A stretch of 64,000 bases of DNA from Liolophura sinensis (Eukaryota; Mollusca; Polyplacophora; Chitonida; Chitonidae), in NCBI RefSeq assembly GCF_032854445.1, contig NC_088296.1, forward strand, positions 808,001 through 872,000, given 5' to 3'. The translations under genes and the position numbers were made by a program. This document shows positions 11,786 to 24,319 of this stretch, in pieces. A model generated the notes under the pieces. The model was not told the origin of the DNA. It did not search any database and worked only from the letters and a program-made list of their open reading frames with translations. How positions within the stretch are numbered: position 1 is the first letter of the stretch; each line of letters opens with the position of its first letter.

Positions 11786-12640
11786 GGGGAGACAACTTAT
11801 CATCCAGAGACTATATTTGACTGAAAAGTACATTATACTGACATGTATTATAAATTCTTTTTATCATGTTTCAGTTATTTTTTAATCTTTAACCTTCAAG
11901 GTATTCTTACATTCATATGGTATAGAAGTCATGTCATATTTCGAGAAAATAGTTTTGCAGATGTAACGGGACATTATATTGTCCATAACAAAACATTATT
12001 GTGACGTAATACAAGCTATTCTAGCAACACTCTGAAAACTGTTTTGAAAAGTAGACACCCTTTTGACTTGAAATGTTTCCGTTACCAGCTTCCTTTGAGA
12101 CAAATGTGAACATTCTTAACACGTGTAAACACTGCATGTTTATTTTGCGTTTGCCATTTCCCTATACTTAGTGCAAGGACTGTGTGTTTCAATATAATGA
12201 CATGTGCCTTGATTTATTACAATACAGAGTTGATTTGTAATAGACCGCCATATACAACACTAGCCATGTGTTTGCTATTGCGAGTGATGTCCGATAGCTT
12301 TATTTCATTGATGTTTTACAACATTCTCAAGGTTTCTTACAACTGGTTTCCCCGGAGTTAACCACCAACTTTTGGCAAGTTACTGACAAGCTTTTTGAGT
12401 TTACCCAAGTTGTTCTATTCTAACTGTCCATGAAAATGATGAAATATTAGCAAATATCTCATGGGAAACAGAAAGATTACCGGTACACAATATGAAATTC
12501 AATCGCCCTTCGAATTTTCATTATGTTTTCTTTCTTTACAAGACATCCGTGCGAGCATATATACACACCCCTAACGAATCATTTCCGAAATGATAAGTAT
12601 CAAAGTTAAAGCAAAGTTTGCGTTTCAATTCCTCTACTCG
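11786..12640. other. 3' flank of DOMON gene, no coding signal seen
   Basis: AT-rich sequence after the stop codon, probably 3' UTR and intergenic DNA. I see no AATAAA close to the stop; the first clear one is near 13012. Confidence 0.4.
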
Positions 12641-12785
12641 GCCGTCCGTGGGAAGGTCTGTCACCATCCTGCGGATTTTCGTGGGTTTCCCCCGAGCTCT
12701 GCCCGGTTTCCTCTCACCATAATTCTGGCCGCCGTCGTAAAAGTGAAATATTCTTGAGTACGGCGTAAAACACCAATCCCTTTGA
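12640..12785 (+). mobile_element. SINE B fragment
   Basis: CCGTGGGAAGGTCTGTCACC, GGTTTCCTCTCACCATAATT, GCCGTCGTAAAAGTGAAATA and TTCTTGAGTACGGCGTAAAA in the order of the full SINE B copy. Both head and tail are lost. Confidence 0.8.
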
Positions 12786-13069
12786 TACTGATCGCTTATA
12801 TACTAGAGTTTGATCTTCCACATGGTATATTTCTGAGCAAATGACAAAAGATCGAGTCGGATTGCACATTACGGTGTAGTATTTTAGTCATTTTACAAGA
12901 GTATACACTTGCATCGCAACGCTCTTAGTAACCTGCATTCTGTAGAACCATCTCTTATAAACTACATGTATGATGCAAAAATATTTACCTTACGCCAAAC
13001 ATCCCTTTCCATAATAAACTATTGGATGTAACGATTCCGTTGTTGACTACATCGTGTAGTTTTGTGTAC

Positions 13070-13275
13070 AAGAAAGACATTAAACTCAGTCTTCAGCTCA
13101 TGCTTGGCGCCCCTCTCCAGATGTACCTGGGAAGGTCTGACAGCAACTTGCGGGTGCAGTGGGTTTCCCCTGGGCTCTGCCCGGTTTCCTCCCACCGCAA
13201 TGCTGGCCGCCGTTGTATAAGTGAAACATTCTTGAATACGGCGTAAAACACCAACCAAATAAATCAATAAATTAA
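13070..13275 (+). mobile_element. SINE B copy
   Basis: CTCATGCTTGGCGCCCCTCT, the GGGAAGGTCTGACAGCAACT body, GGTTTCCTCCCACCGCAATG, CTTGAATACGGCGTAAAACA and a short A-rich tail. The head is partial. Confidence 0.8.
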
Positions 13276-13581
13276 ACTCAGTCAATTTGAGTCGTCTTTA
13301 ACAATACTTCGCCCCAAACACCCAATCACAACCATGTAGCAAACTTTATAAATGTAGTATATTATTAAACAATATACATAAAGAAATGCTCATATGGACA
13401 TCGTAGAGTATGGGTATGCATGGAGCTCACTGACAAGATTCCACTGTGAGTTGTGCACACTATATCGATGTACAACCTGATTATCTGCCTCTCTGTAAAA
13501 TCGATGGTAAAGTATTCAAAAGGAATGTTATGTACAGTCGTATAATGGTGTTTAAGTACTTAAAAGTTTAGATTTTTGTGT

Positions 13582-13587
<6 letters not shown>

Positions 13588-13673
<86 letters not shown>

Positions 13674-13850
13674 TGACACGGTCCTCCACATATAAAGCTC
13701 ATAATATCCTGACACGGCCCTCCACATATACAGCTCATAATATCCTGACACGGTCCTCCACATATACAGCTCATAATATCCTCACACTTTGCTCCACATA
13801 TACAGCTCATATTATCCTGACACAGCCCTCCACATAAACAGCTCATTATG
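13588..13850 (+). repeat. (AT)n microsatellite followed by a 36-bp tandem repeat
   Basis: (TA)n runs from about 13588 to 13671. Five copies of a 36-bp unit follow, near TCCTGACACGGTCCTCCACA then TATACAGCTCATAATA. The 36-bp period (12 codons) gives a false minus-strand open frame. Confidence 0.9.
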
Positions 13851-14298
13851 TACAAAGTGTTGTCATCTTTAACTTCAAAAAGCTTTACATGTTAGCTTTC
13901 TACATGAAAATGACGTGCACAGTCGTGATGCAGATGCGGCTCGCTGAGGTTTGTTAGGGTATACAGACTTGTGCGTTCCTGCTTCGGAACATTGACATTT
14001 GAAAATTGTCGCTCCTGTATATACCATATTACTTCTAAAATTTGGGACACCTGCTCTCCTCATTTCAGCCAGGATATGTACAATTCCAGCAGGAATATGG
14101 AGTTTCTGTCTTCTCATATGGTTAGACTACCTAATGAACAACACCTTCATATCTTTACTTTTCCAAAAGGCTGGTTAAAAATGTAGCATGCTCCTTTCAA
14201 CACTACTAATATCCGTCCCAAAATTTAGAAGAATTAGGGTGGTCAAATGCGTCTGTGATGCATGGCTCCTGCAAACAGTAAATCATGGATTGACTCTC

Positions 14299-17200
14299 TC
14301 ATTTATGCTTTGGCGGCGTTAAAAAGCTGGAGTACAACATCACAGATGTGGAGATGACCCCCAGAAGTCCGCTCTGCCCCAGTGAGAGCTTGCCTGACCA
14401 AAGCCAGCCCTTGGGCAGCCAGTGGACAGCGTTCATTAGGTCGGATAAGTTCTGTACAAGAGACAGGAACTCCGTCCTCAGCTCGTGCTGCAGCTCGGCC
14501 AGCGACCAATGGAGTACCTCGTTCTGTTCACGAATATCCGAGCTGCAACCAATCAGAAAAATTATGACAAGAAATCAAAACTGTTGACATTTCAGTTTGT
14601 TTAAATTGATTTATTTGACTAGTGTTTTACATCATACTTAAGAATATTTCATCGGCGGTGGACAGCATTAAGGGGAGAAGAATCTGGCTAGAGTCCAGAG
14701 GAAACCCATGACTATTCACAGGTTGATGCTCGCTACCACTATGACTTGAGCACAATTAGGTAAAAACATATGCAGTGGTGTTAACAGCAATATAGTAGAC
14801 GTCAGTGATTTAGATCTCTTCAAAATATTGTATTGTCGTGACATTTTACACACAAATATACTGAAAGAATGCAAAAGGAGAAAGGACGAAATATTACAAC
14901 TTACTTTCCTTCTAAAACTTTTTGCTTTCTCAATTTCTCTATCGTATTCCACTTTCCGGGAATCTTCAGTAAACTTCTACAATAAAAATATATGAAAACA
15001 AACAACAAAATCAGCTGGGAGAATTTTACTGACTTTGACACAGCATGCGAACTGCAAACATATGGCATCCGTCTATTCTTCTTTCCCGGAAAAGAAGCAT
15101 TTATGCCTCATGTAAACTGTCATATTTTATATTGTTTTCTGAAGTTTGTGTTGCCTGTCGTATATTTATGTTGTCTACTATATGTTTCTGTTGAGAGCTG
15201 TTGCATTTGGTTGATTGCAATTGCTTCCAGTTGTTTGCTATAAATTTTGTTTGACTACCACTGTTTTCCAGTCACGGCCATTCTTTCGGTTGACTGTCGT
15301 TTTTTGGCGACTGTTATTATTTCTAAATGTCTGCCATTGTTTCTGGTAAACTCCTATTCTTTTTAGCAGACCACGATTGCTTTTATTTGACTGCCAGCGT
15401 TTTCCGCTGACATTTGATTAATAAAAATGCGGAAATGCTTCGATGAAATAACTTACATATCTGAAGAAATACGTGTCGAGATGTTCACAAAGGACTGAAT
15501 GATTATGACTTACTACCATCAAACCGAGGACAAAGACTGGGATAAAGATGACCAATCTCGCTGTGCACAGGACAAAACTGCTCACATTTCCTGAGTTCAG
15601 TTTCCTAAGTTTTTTATGATCTCACAATTGACTTACTTAACGATCTGTGCGGCCAGGAAAATAGCCCATGTGGCCACGGAGAGCCCCGCCCACTTGCCCG
15701 GGTCCTTCACGCCCAGGATGCGGTGTTTCCCCGCCCAGGCCAGAGCTTCACACGGGTAGAACAGCTGAATGGACCAGGTACTAAGGACGGTCAACAGGCG
15801 GGCCAGCACGTCCTGCTCCTGGGTAAATGCAGATTACGTAAAGCTTGTCAATCAGAGTCACACAAGCTTTCACTCATTAGATACCTTCAAGTCTACAGGC
15901 CATGTATTGATGTGTGTATGATACTTCCCTTACCGTGTTATGCCTGCACGTATATGTGGGTCTGATACCTGTATGTGTCATTCGCTTCCTTATCTGTAGG
16001 GCATGCGTGATTTTCTTATCTCACGATAATCTACAGACTAATCCATGCCACATACGAATCCGATTGTGTAATCGCAAAATGCCATCCGATTTTATGTCAC
16101 TGTCTGTCACGGTTTGGCGGAACTGTAGTGATTGATGTCTGCCATATATTACTGCCTTTCTCGGTACGACCCACGAGTTAGGCCTTGGGCTCAAATTCGG
16201 TCCTGGAAAGGGGAGTTAGTAGATTTACCCATCGTCACTGTTTGTAGAGAGAGTTTGCTGACAATAGCGTGGATGAACTAGTGAACAACCAAATAACTTC
16301 TTATTTCATGCTCATGCTTCTATCCGTAACAAGTAGGAAAGGTCGTTGATAACTTCTCAGAAGCTAATTTTTTTATACTCCTGAAATTCTTTCACCAAAA
16401 AACCCAGGTTATATACACACATACATGTGAAGATACATCCACACGGTACATGCGCTTATCATACACACACATATGTACACCCACACGGTACATGCAGGTA
16501 TCATACACACAAAAACATGTGTAAATACATCCACACGGTACATGCAGGTATCATACACGCACATATGAATAGGTACACGGTACATGCAAGTGTCATAAAC
16601 ACACATATGTACACCCACACGGTACATGCAGGTGCCATGCACACACATATGTACACCCACACGGTACATGCAGGTATCATGCACACACAAATGTACAGGT
16701 ACACGGTAAATGCAGGTATCATACACACATACATATGAACAGGTACACGGTACATGCAGGTATCATACACACACATATGTACACCCACACGGTAAATGCA
16801 GTTATCATGCACACACATATGTACAGGTACACGGTACATGCAGGTATCATACACACACACACATATTTACAGGTACACGGTATATGCAAGTATCATACAC
16901 ACACATATGTACAGGTACACGGTATATGCAAGTATCATACACACACATATGTACAGGTACACGGTACATGCAGGTACCATACACACAGACATATTTACAG
17001 GTGCACGGTACATGCAGGTATCATACACACATATATACAGGTACATGGTACATGCAAGTATCATACACACACATATGTACAGGTACACGGGTCATGCAGG
17101 TATCACATACACACACATATGTACAGGTGCACGGTACATATAGGTATCATACACACATATGTACAGGTGCACCTTACATGCAAGTATCATACACACACAT

Positions 17201-18421
17201 ATATTCAGGTACACGGGTCATGCAGGCATCACACACACACATGTACAGGTACACGGGAGATGTAGGTATCATACACACATATGTACAGGTACACGGGTCA
17301 TGCAGGTATCATACACACAGGTACACAGGACATCTAGGTATCATACACGGTACATGCAGGCATAATAAACATGATGCATAATTAAGCACATGCAAACATA
17401 CATATATTGCTTGCTGAATCCACGGGGGATTGTCGTATCCCCAAGTGTAGACCCGCATCACACTGGCAAGCTTAGAATTATGTAATGCTAACTTATAGTG
17501 AGTGAGTGTTTGGGGTTTAACGTCGTACTCAACAATTTTTCAGTCATATGACGACGAAGGAATCATTAGGGTGCATGTACGTATAATGTGCCTCCTTGTT
17601 GCAGGACGGATTTCCATCGCTCTTTTATTTAGTGCTGCTTCACTGAGACGACTTACCGAAGGTAAGTAAGCCGCCCCGCCCGAGCCATTATACTGATACC
17701 GGTCAACCAGTCGTTGCACTATCCCCTTCATGCTGAACGCCAAGCGAGGAAGTTACAACTTCCTCTTTTAAAGTCTTAGGTGTGACTCGATCAAGGATTG
17801 ATCCTGGATCTACCGGTCCCGAAGCGAACGCTCTACCAACTGTGCTATCCGGGCCGGTTGCTAACTTATAAGACAGACAGGAAAGTGGGAAAGTCGTAGT
17901 CCTATAAGTGCACATATATATCTTTGACAATATGCCTCCCGTCGGAGTAGGCTGCTTGAGTTGTGTGAACAGTTACGTCCTGTGGCGTTCTGAATATTTT
18001 ATTATTATGTACCCGTACACGTTATTATTATATATGTAACTTTCTGGCGATCCTGGGTTTCCCCCGATTTTCTCCAACCATGATCTTGGCCGACGCCGTA
18101 GAAGTGAAATATTCTTTGGTACGGCGTATATACCACTAAAACAAATAAATAATTTGTCATATATACATATATAATGTATAATGAAGCGACTTTACCTACC
18201 CGCGATCCTAGGCCAAGCCGCAGTGTTCGCCTCAGCATAGGTAACCCGTCGTACAGGCGGAGCACGGTCCTCGCCTCGCCGATCTGCCCGGCCACCGAGA
18301 GTAGTCTGCGAGCGGACTCGCCCTTCAGGTTTCCCGCAGCCGCCATAGCCGCAAAAGAGCAGAGGCGCAGCACTTTGTCCCTACCGCCGTAGCTTTCCAG
18401 TAACTTGAAATACGCCTCCAT
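14299..18421 (-). CDS. PEX11G: Peroxisomal membrane protein 11C (PEX11 gamma), complete
   Basis: Minus-strand exons 18200-18421, 15637-15818, 14905-14976 and 14299-14542. The phases fit exactly: 720 nt, 239 aa plus TGA, against about 241 aa in human PEX11G. PEX11 proteins sit in the peroxisome membrane and promote elongation and division. Exon 1 has LLESYGGRDKVLRLCSF and EARTVLRLYDGLPML, the family's N-terminal signature. Exon 2 has QLFYPCEALAWAGKHRIL followed by the hydrophobic WAGLSVATWAIFLAA. Exon 4 has NLSDLMNAVHWLPKGWLW and a last hydrophobic stretch (GLLGVISTSVMLY), matching the conserved PEX11 gamma C-terminus. Exon 3 is a basic linker; its frame is set only by phase and is the least certain part. 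The start is the first ATG of exon 1 and is consistent with family length. Confidence 0.9.
14607..14745 (-). mobile_element. SINE B fragment in PEX11G intron 3
   Basis: TTGATTTATTTGACTAGTGT, TTTACATCATACTTAAGAAT and a diverged GGACAGCATTAAGGGGAGAA, matching SINE B in minus orientation. Strongly diverged. Confidence 0.65.
16390..17370 (+). repeat. 40-43-bp minisatellite in PEX11G intron 1
   Basis: About 23 copies of a unit near ACAGGTACACGGTACATGCA then GGTATCATACACACACATATGT, with variable length in the CA run. Open frames on both strands are repeat artefacts. Confidence 0.9.
17500..17857 (-). mobile_element. SINE A copy, minus orientation, full length
   Basis: Same structure as the copy at 8719-9079: a GAGTGAGTG tail at the left, then TTTAACGTCGTACTCAACAA, the body, and the tRNA-like head with reversed B-box and A-box at the right. 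Only a few differences separate the two copies, so both look young. It lies in PEX11G intron 1. Confidence 0.9.
18035..18150 (+). mobile_element. SINE B fragment next to PEX11G exon 1
   Basis: CTGGCGATCCTGGGTTTCCC, a diverged TTTTCTCCAACCATGATCTT, GAAATATTCTTTGGTACGGC and an A-rich tail. It sits about 50 bp past the donor of PEX11G exon 1, inside intron 1. Confidence 0.7.
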
Positions 18422-18904
18422 TTCAATCGTCCGTACACCAGTATAAGTTGGTGGGGGTGAAAGTAAAATTTACAGACACTACGAAACGAAACGTCCACTA
18501 TCTGTTGTGTATGTAGGCCTGCAGGAGGATCGGCCAGAGAAGACTCAGTATATGACCAGTCACGCTGCCATAGTGGCCGCTGCAAAAGCGTGACCTAAAT
18601 CTTATGACTGTGGGCTATATCTCTGACAGTTACGTGTAGCGTAAAGTTTGATCTACATTTCAGCCAACAAATATGCATGCGCTGGTTTGCACCGTCCAAG
18701 TTGCCCAAGGGCTCCGCCACCTCAAAGTTGTCTCCCCTTGGTCAACGAAGCGTGGAATACTTGTGTATCGGAATGGTGTGCATGTGAATCCGAGTTTTTC
18801 ATGAAGCTGTGGAGTAGCACATGAAATTTTGAGCTTATTGAAGAGTTTTTTTAATTAGTGCAAACCTGACCTATCATTTAAATATATATGCTGCTAGCTC
18901 ACAA

Positions 18905-19030
18905 ATACAAGGATCCCAACAACGCGCGGATGATTGTGGATTTCTCCAGGACTCTGCTCGGTTTCCTCCCACCACACAATGCTATGGTACCGCGTAAAAC
19001 AGTAAATGAATCAATATATCAATAAAAATA
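18905..19030 (+). mobile_element. SINE B fragment
   Basis: ATCCCAACAACGCGCGGATG, GGTTTCCTCCCACCACACAA and an A-rich tail; diverged and with an internal gap. Confidence 0.6.
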
Positions 19031-19139
19031 TAAACAAACAAAACTTGACTCATCGAGACTGAGAAGAGAGAAATATTTCATTGATTTTATTTCCTTGGTT
19101 TTTTTCTTTTTGTGGCTATAGGCCTAGTGTCATTTGTTC

Positions 19140-19320
19140 CTGATTTATTTAATTATTTGATTGGTGTTTTCATTTATACGGCGGCGGCCAACATGAGGGT
19201 GGGAATAAACCGGGCAGAACCCGGAGGAGACCCACAACCATTCGCAGGCCGGACTGGAGCCATACTGAGATAGATTTGAACTCATAGCGGCCGCCCTGAC
19301 GTGCTAACCACCTCGGTCAA
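19140..19320 (-). mobile_element. SINE B copy, minus orientation
   Basis: TTTATTTAATTATTTGATTG, GCGGCGGCCAACATGAGGGT, AAACCGGGCAGAACCCGGAG and CGCAGGCCGGACTGGAGCC. A diverged head follows. Confidence 0.75.
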
Positions 19321-19424
19321 TAAGTGTGTACAATTACTGTAACACTACAATATGTTTGTACTTGTAGTACCTGTGAATGTCTGATCACAAAGTAACATTT
19401 ACATTCTATGTGATCACAGCTCGA

Positions 19425-22280
19425 TTACCTAGAGCTTGGCACAAATCAGGGCGTGTAGAAACCAATGACAGCTGATCGAGTTGATCTATCCTGGATTAAA
19501 TTGAGCTTGGCACTAAACAAGCCGTGTAGAAACCAATGACAGCTTATTGAGTTAATCTATCCTGGATTACCTGGAGCTTAGCACAAATCAGGGCGTGTAG
19601 TAACCAATGACAGCTGATTGAGTTGATCTATCCTGAATAACCTACAGCTTGACACTAATCAAGTCGTGTAGAAACTCAGTCCAGCTGATTAAGTTGATCT
19701 GTCCTGGATTACCTACAGCTTGACACTAATCAAGTCGTGTAGAAACCAATGACAGCTGATTGAGATGATCTGTCCTGGATTACCTAGAGCTTGACACTAA
19801 CCAAATCGTGTAGAAACCAATGACAACTGATTGAGTTGATCTATCCTGGATTACCTAGAGCTTGACACTAGCCAAGTCGTGTAGAAACCAATGACAGCTG
19901 ATTGAGTTGATCTATCCTGGATTAACTTGAGCTTGGCACTAATCAAGTCGTGTAGAAACCAATGACAGCTGATTGAGTTGATCTATCCTGGATTACCTAG
20001 AGCTTGGCACTATCAAGTCGTGTAGAAACCAATGACAACTGATTGAGTTGATCTATCCTGGATTACCTAGAGCTTGACACTAACCAAGTCGTGTAGAAAC
20101 CAATGACAGCTGATTGAGTTGATCTATCCTGGATTACCTAGAGCTTAGCAGTAACCAAGTCGTGAAGAGGCCAATGACAGCTGATTGAGTTGATCATTCC
20201 TGGATTACTTGATCTTGACACTAACCAAGTCGTGTAGAAATCAATGACAACTGATTGAGTTGATCTGTCCTGGATTACCTACAGCTTGACACTAATCAGG
20301 GCGTGTAGAAACCAATGACAGCTGATCGTGTTCATCTATCCTGAATTAACTAGAGCTTGGCACTAATCAAGTCGTGTAGAAACCAATGACAACTGATTGA
20401 ATTGATCTATCCTGGATTACCTAGAGCTTGACACTAACCAAGTCGTGTAGAAACCAATGACAGCTGATTGAGTTGATCTATCCTGGATTACCTAGAGCTT
20501 GGCACTAATGAAGTGGTGTAGAAACCAATGACAGCTGAATGAGTTGATCCATCCTGAATTACCTAGAGCTTGACACTAATCAAGTCGTGTAGAAACCAAT
20601 GACAGCTGATTGAGATGATCTGTCCTGGATTACCTAGAGCTTGACACTAACCAAATCGGGTAGAAACCATTGATAACTGATTGAGTTGATCTGTCCTGGA
20701 TTACCTAGAGCTTGACACTAGCCAAGTCGTGTAGAAACCAATGACAGCTGATTGAGTTGATCTATCCTGGACTAACTTAAGCTTGGCACTAACCAAGTCG
20801 TGTAGAAACCAATGACAGCTGATTGAATTGATCTATCCTGGATTAACTAAAACTTGGCACTAATCAAGCCGTGTAGAAACCAATGACAACTGATTGAGTT
20901 GATCTATCCTGGATTACCTAGAGCTTGACACTAGCCAAGTCGTGTAGAAACCAATGACTGCTGACTGAGTTGATCTATCCTGGATTAACTTGAGCTTGGC
21001 ACTAATCAAGTCATGTAGAAACCAATGACAGCTGATTGAGTTGATCTATCCTGGATTACCTAGAGCTTGGCACTAGCCAAGTCGTGTAGAAACAAATGAC
21101 AGCTGATTGAGTTGATCTATCCTGGATTACCTAGAGCTTGGCACTAACCAAGTCGTGTAGAAACCAATGACAGCTGATTGAGTTGATCTATCCTGGATTA
21201 CCTAGGGCTTGGCACTAATTAAGTCGTGTGGAAACCAATGACAGCTGATTGACTTGATCTATCCTAGAATTGACTTGAGCTTGGCACTAACCAAGGCGTG
21301 TAGAAACCAATGACAGGTGATTGAGTTAATCTATCCTGGATTACCTAGAGCTTGGCACAAATCAAGTCGTGTAGAAACCAATGACAGCTGATTGAGATGA
21401 TCTGTCCTGGATTTCCTAGAGCTTGACACTAACCAAATCGTGTAGAAACCATTGATAACTGATTGAGTTGATCTGTCCTGGATTACCTAGAGCTTGACAC
21501 TAGCCAAGTCGTGTAGAAACCAATGACAGCTGATTGAGTTGATCTATCCTGGACTAACCTTAAGCTTGGCACTAACCAAGTCGTGTAGAAACCAATGACA
21601 GCTGATTGAATTGATCTATTCTGGATTAATTAAAACTTGGCATTAATCAAGCCGTGTAGAAACCAATGACAACTGATTGAGTTGATCTATCCTGGATTAC
21701 CTAGAGCTTAGCACTAACCAAGTCGTGTAGAAGCCAATGACAGCTGATTGAGTTGATCTATCCTGGATTACTTGATCTTGACACTAACCAAGTCGTGTAG
21801 AAACCAATGACAGCTGATTGAGTTGATCTATCCTGGATTAACTAGAGCTTGGCACTAATCAAGTCCAGTAAAAACCAATGACAGGTGATTGAGTTGATCT
21901 ATCCTGGATTACCTAGAGCTTGGCACTAACCAAGTCGTGTAGAAACCAATGACAGCTGATTGAGTTGATCTATCCTGGATTACCTAGAGCTTGACACTAA
22001 CCAAGTCTTGTAGAAACCAATGACAGCTGATTGAGTTGATCTATCCTGGATTACCTAGAGCTTGACACTAATCAAGTCGTGTAGAAACCAATGACAGCTG
22101 ATTGAGTTGATTTCTCCTGGATTACCTAGAGCTTGGCACTAACCATGTCGTGTAGAAACCATTGACAGCTGATTGAGTTGATCTATCCTGGATTACCTAG
22201 AGCTTGGCACTAATCAAGTCATGTAGAAACCAATGACAGCTGATTGAGTTTTTCTATCCTGGATTACCTAGAGCTTTGCT
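19425..22280 (+). repeat. 71-bp tandem array, about 40 copies
   Basis: Unit: ATTACCTAGAGCTTGACACT, AACCAAGTCGTGTAGAAACC, AATGACAGCTGATTGAGTTG, ATCTATCCTGG. Each unit carries ACCAATGA (a CCAAT box), TGACAG and CAGCTG. Variants such as AACTTGAGCTTGGCACT recur at intervals, which suggests block-wise duplication. The array lies about 1 kb upstream of PEX11G. It has no spacer-like unique segments. Seventy-one is not a multiple of three and no long frame is open. Confidence 0.92.
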
Positions 22281-22289
22281 CTTATATCA

Positions 22290-22690
22290 GTCTGATAAAT
22301 CTGTCTCGGTGTTTTCTGGTTTTGTGTAATGTTTGTGTCTCAGAGGGATTTGTCTCAATGTAATCATTGTGTGAAAGTGATTTTGTAATGTTTGCCTTAT
22401 TTTGAATTTTGTGTCACCGTGAGATTATCACAATTTTAGTTATCACATTAATTATCTGTTAATAATGTAGACCGTATTATTATAGCTGATATGTGTAATC
22501 GTGGGTATTGTACTAATGTAAACTTGTGTCACCGTGAGATTTGTCTCAGTGTATATTTGTTTCGCTGTAAGCTTTGTGTCACCGTAAATGTTATCTCGGT
22601 TTATGTTTGCCTCACTATCAGTATTATGTCATTATGAGTTGTGTCTTAGTGTATATTTGTCTCGCTATCACTTTCTCAGTGTTATCTCAG
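22290..22690. other. AT-rich non-coding stretch
   Basis: Repeats loosely the words GTGTCACCGTGAGAT, TTGTCTCAGTGTA and TTTGTCTCGCTATCA, so it may be a decayed tandem repeat of about 45 bp. No gene seen. Confidence 0.35.
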
Positions 22691-22691
22691 T

Positions 22692-22957
<266 letters not shown>

Positions 22958-23034
22958 GAGACAAAGAGAGAAAACCCACAACACGAATACATGCATGTAA
23001 ACATTAAACATTGGGGAAATGTAAGAATTTCAGA

Positions 23035-23253
23035 CTAATCAACTAACACTATCCTACTTCTGTTTCTCACACGCCTTCGAAAACGTTCTTCAATTCTTTC
23101 CATTTGGTCATCAAAATTTGCTTTTCTCTTTACACACTGTAAAGCACTATAGTTTTCAGTCATGATTTTAAGTAATGATTTTGCAACATATTCAGTAAAC
23201 CGGTAAACAAAGGTTTGTTCGTTCATACATGAATATCGTTTTTCCAGCATCAT
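23035..23253 (-). CDS. Possible small open frame, unknown
   Basis: A 72-residue frame with mixed composition, starting [18 protein letters not shown] and ending [14 protein letters not shown], with an acidic-basic stretch [15 protein letters not shown]. It is not made of repeats, unlike nearly all other open frames in this region. I do not recognise it. It may be a relic exon or chance; there is no clear splice or promoter context. Confidence 0.15.
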   Translation of the reverse strand: MMLEKRYSCMNEQTFVYRFTEYVAKSLLKIMTENYSALQCVKRKANFDDQMERIEERFRRRVRNRSRIVLVD

Positions 23254-23394
23254 GATTGTGTCTACACAGCGTACATACAGTGTATATAAATTTATTATCT
23301 CGAGTGTTGGCCTTATTTAAGCAAAACTTTGCTGCACAATAAGACGATTTGTATCTGACTTTTTATGCTTACTTAGATAGAATATCAGATTAGG

Positions 23395-23433
23395 TTGTGC
23401 GGACGCTCGACCAACTGTGCTATCGGGGCAGGT
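23395..23433 (-). mobile_element. SINE A head fragment
   Basis: GCGGACGCTCGACCAACTGT followed by GCTATCGGGGCAGG is the reversed tRNA-like head of SINE A. The remainder is absent. Confidence 0.6.
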
Positions 23434-23584
23434 CCACGAAGAACCAAAACTAAAATCGAAAAGCAGCATGTTTTTAGAACACTTTACCGAGAAAACTGTA
23501 CATGTATATATCTTTCTGTTCAAAAGTTGATTGACCTTTAAGGAAAATCACACTGTATATTAGATAAGTGTTTCAAGGAACCAA

Positions 23585-23702
23585 ACATGCCTACCATATT
23601 TCATCCGCACCACTGTCTTATAGACACGGTTGGTAAGAGCTATGGGACGGTAATCAAATGGATCAGATTGTATGGGAGCCGGGATATTACAAATCCACGG
23701 AA
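23585..23702 (-). pseudogene. Non-LTR retrotransposon reverse transcriptase fragment
   Basis: On the minus strand the translation includes DYRPIALTNRVYKTVVRM after a Pro-rich lead. This resembles the SYRPIALT motif of LINE reverse transcriptases. About 39 residues are readable and the rest is gone. A dead fragment. Confidence 0.7.
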
Positions 23703-24099
23703 GTCGTAAGCGGCTTAGATTGTAAATGGTTCAGACATTTATAATAAACATAATGAGGACCACACGCAATGTCATGTGAATTTTTTAAATGCATATTTAA
23801 GATCTTTGATCGAAATGAGACATTTCCAAAATGTTTATCAACAAGCTTCTTCGGTATACTAATTTTTTAGAAGAAAACCACAATTCAGTTTTCTGTTTCT
23901 GGTTTTTATATGCTGGAATTCAGTAGAACAAGTTAGAATGTGATCGGATCGCCATCTTTTAGGTCATGAAACTTTTGTCCCTTAATAAAATTACTGATAT
24001 GCCGGACCCCATAACTCTTTTAAAACCACAGAATTCTGATTTGGATGATCTCCCTGGAGGACGAAATCTGTGTCGAACTAACAACTCCAAGAGCCACAA

Positions 24100-24310
24100 A
24101 TGTCAAATGATTCTTTTCAATTAAGAGAAGAGGCAAATGTGGAGAAACTCAGTACATATCTGCTCATTTTCAACAAAATCGCATTGCCACAGTCTATTTT
24201 CATTGACCCGTACAGTGTCAGAGTGGATCAACACATCCCAAACCAAATTAGGTGTTTCAATTATCAGAAGTTTGGGCACGGTAATGTCTGTTACAATTTG
24301 AACACCTGAA
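24100..24310 (+). pseudogene. LINE ORF1 (gag-like) fragment
   Basis: The translation includes STYLLIFNKIALPQSI, then SVRVDQHIPNQIRCFNYQ and KFGHGNVC. This matches the end of LINE ORF1 proteins, where a VRVD.F.PNP.RC stretch leads into a CCHC zinc knuckle. The knuckle is damaged: its second Cys is Tyr and the His-Cys spacing is short. Orientation is opposite to the reverse-transcriptase piece at 23585-23702, so these are separate or rearranged insertions. Confidence 0.65.
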
Positions 24311-24319
24311 AAAGTTCTC

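Noticed and set aside
19425-22280. CRISPR array
   Set aside because: Units are contiguous 71-bp copies with no unique spacers, and the genome is clearly animal.
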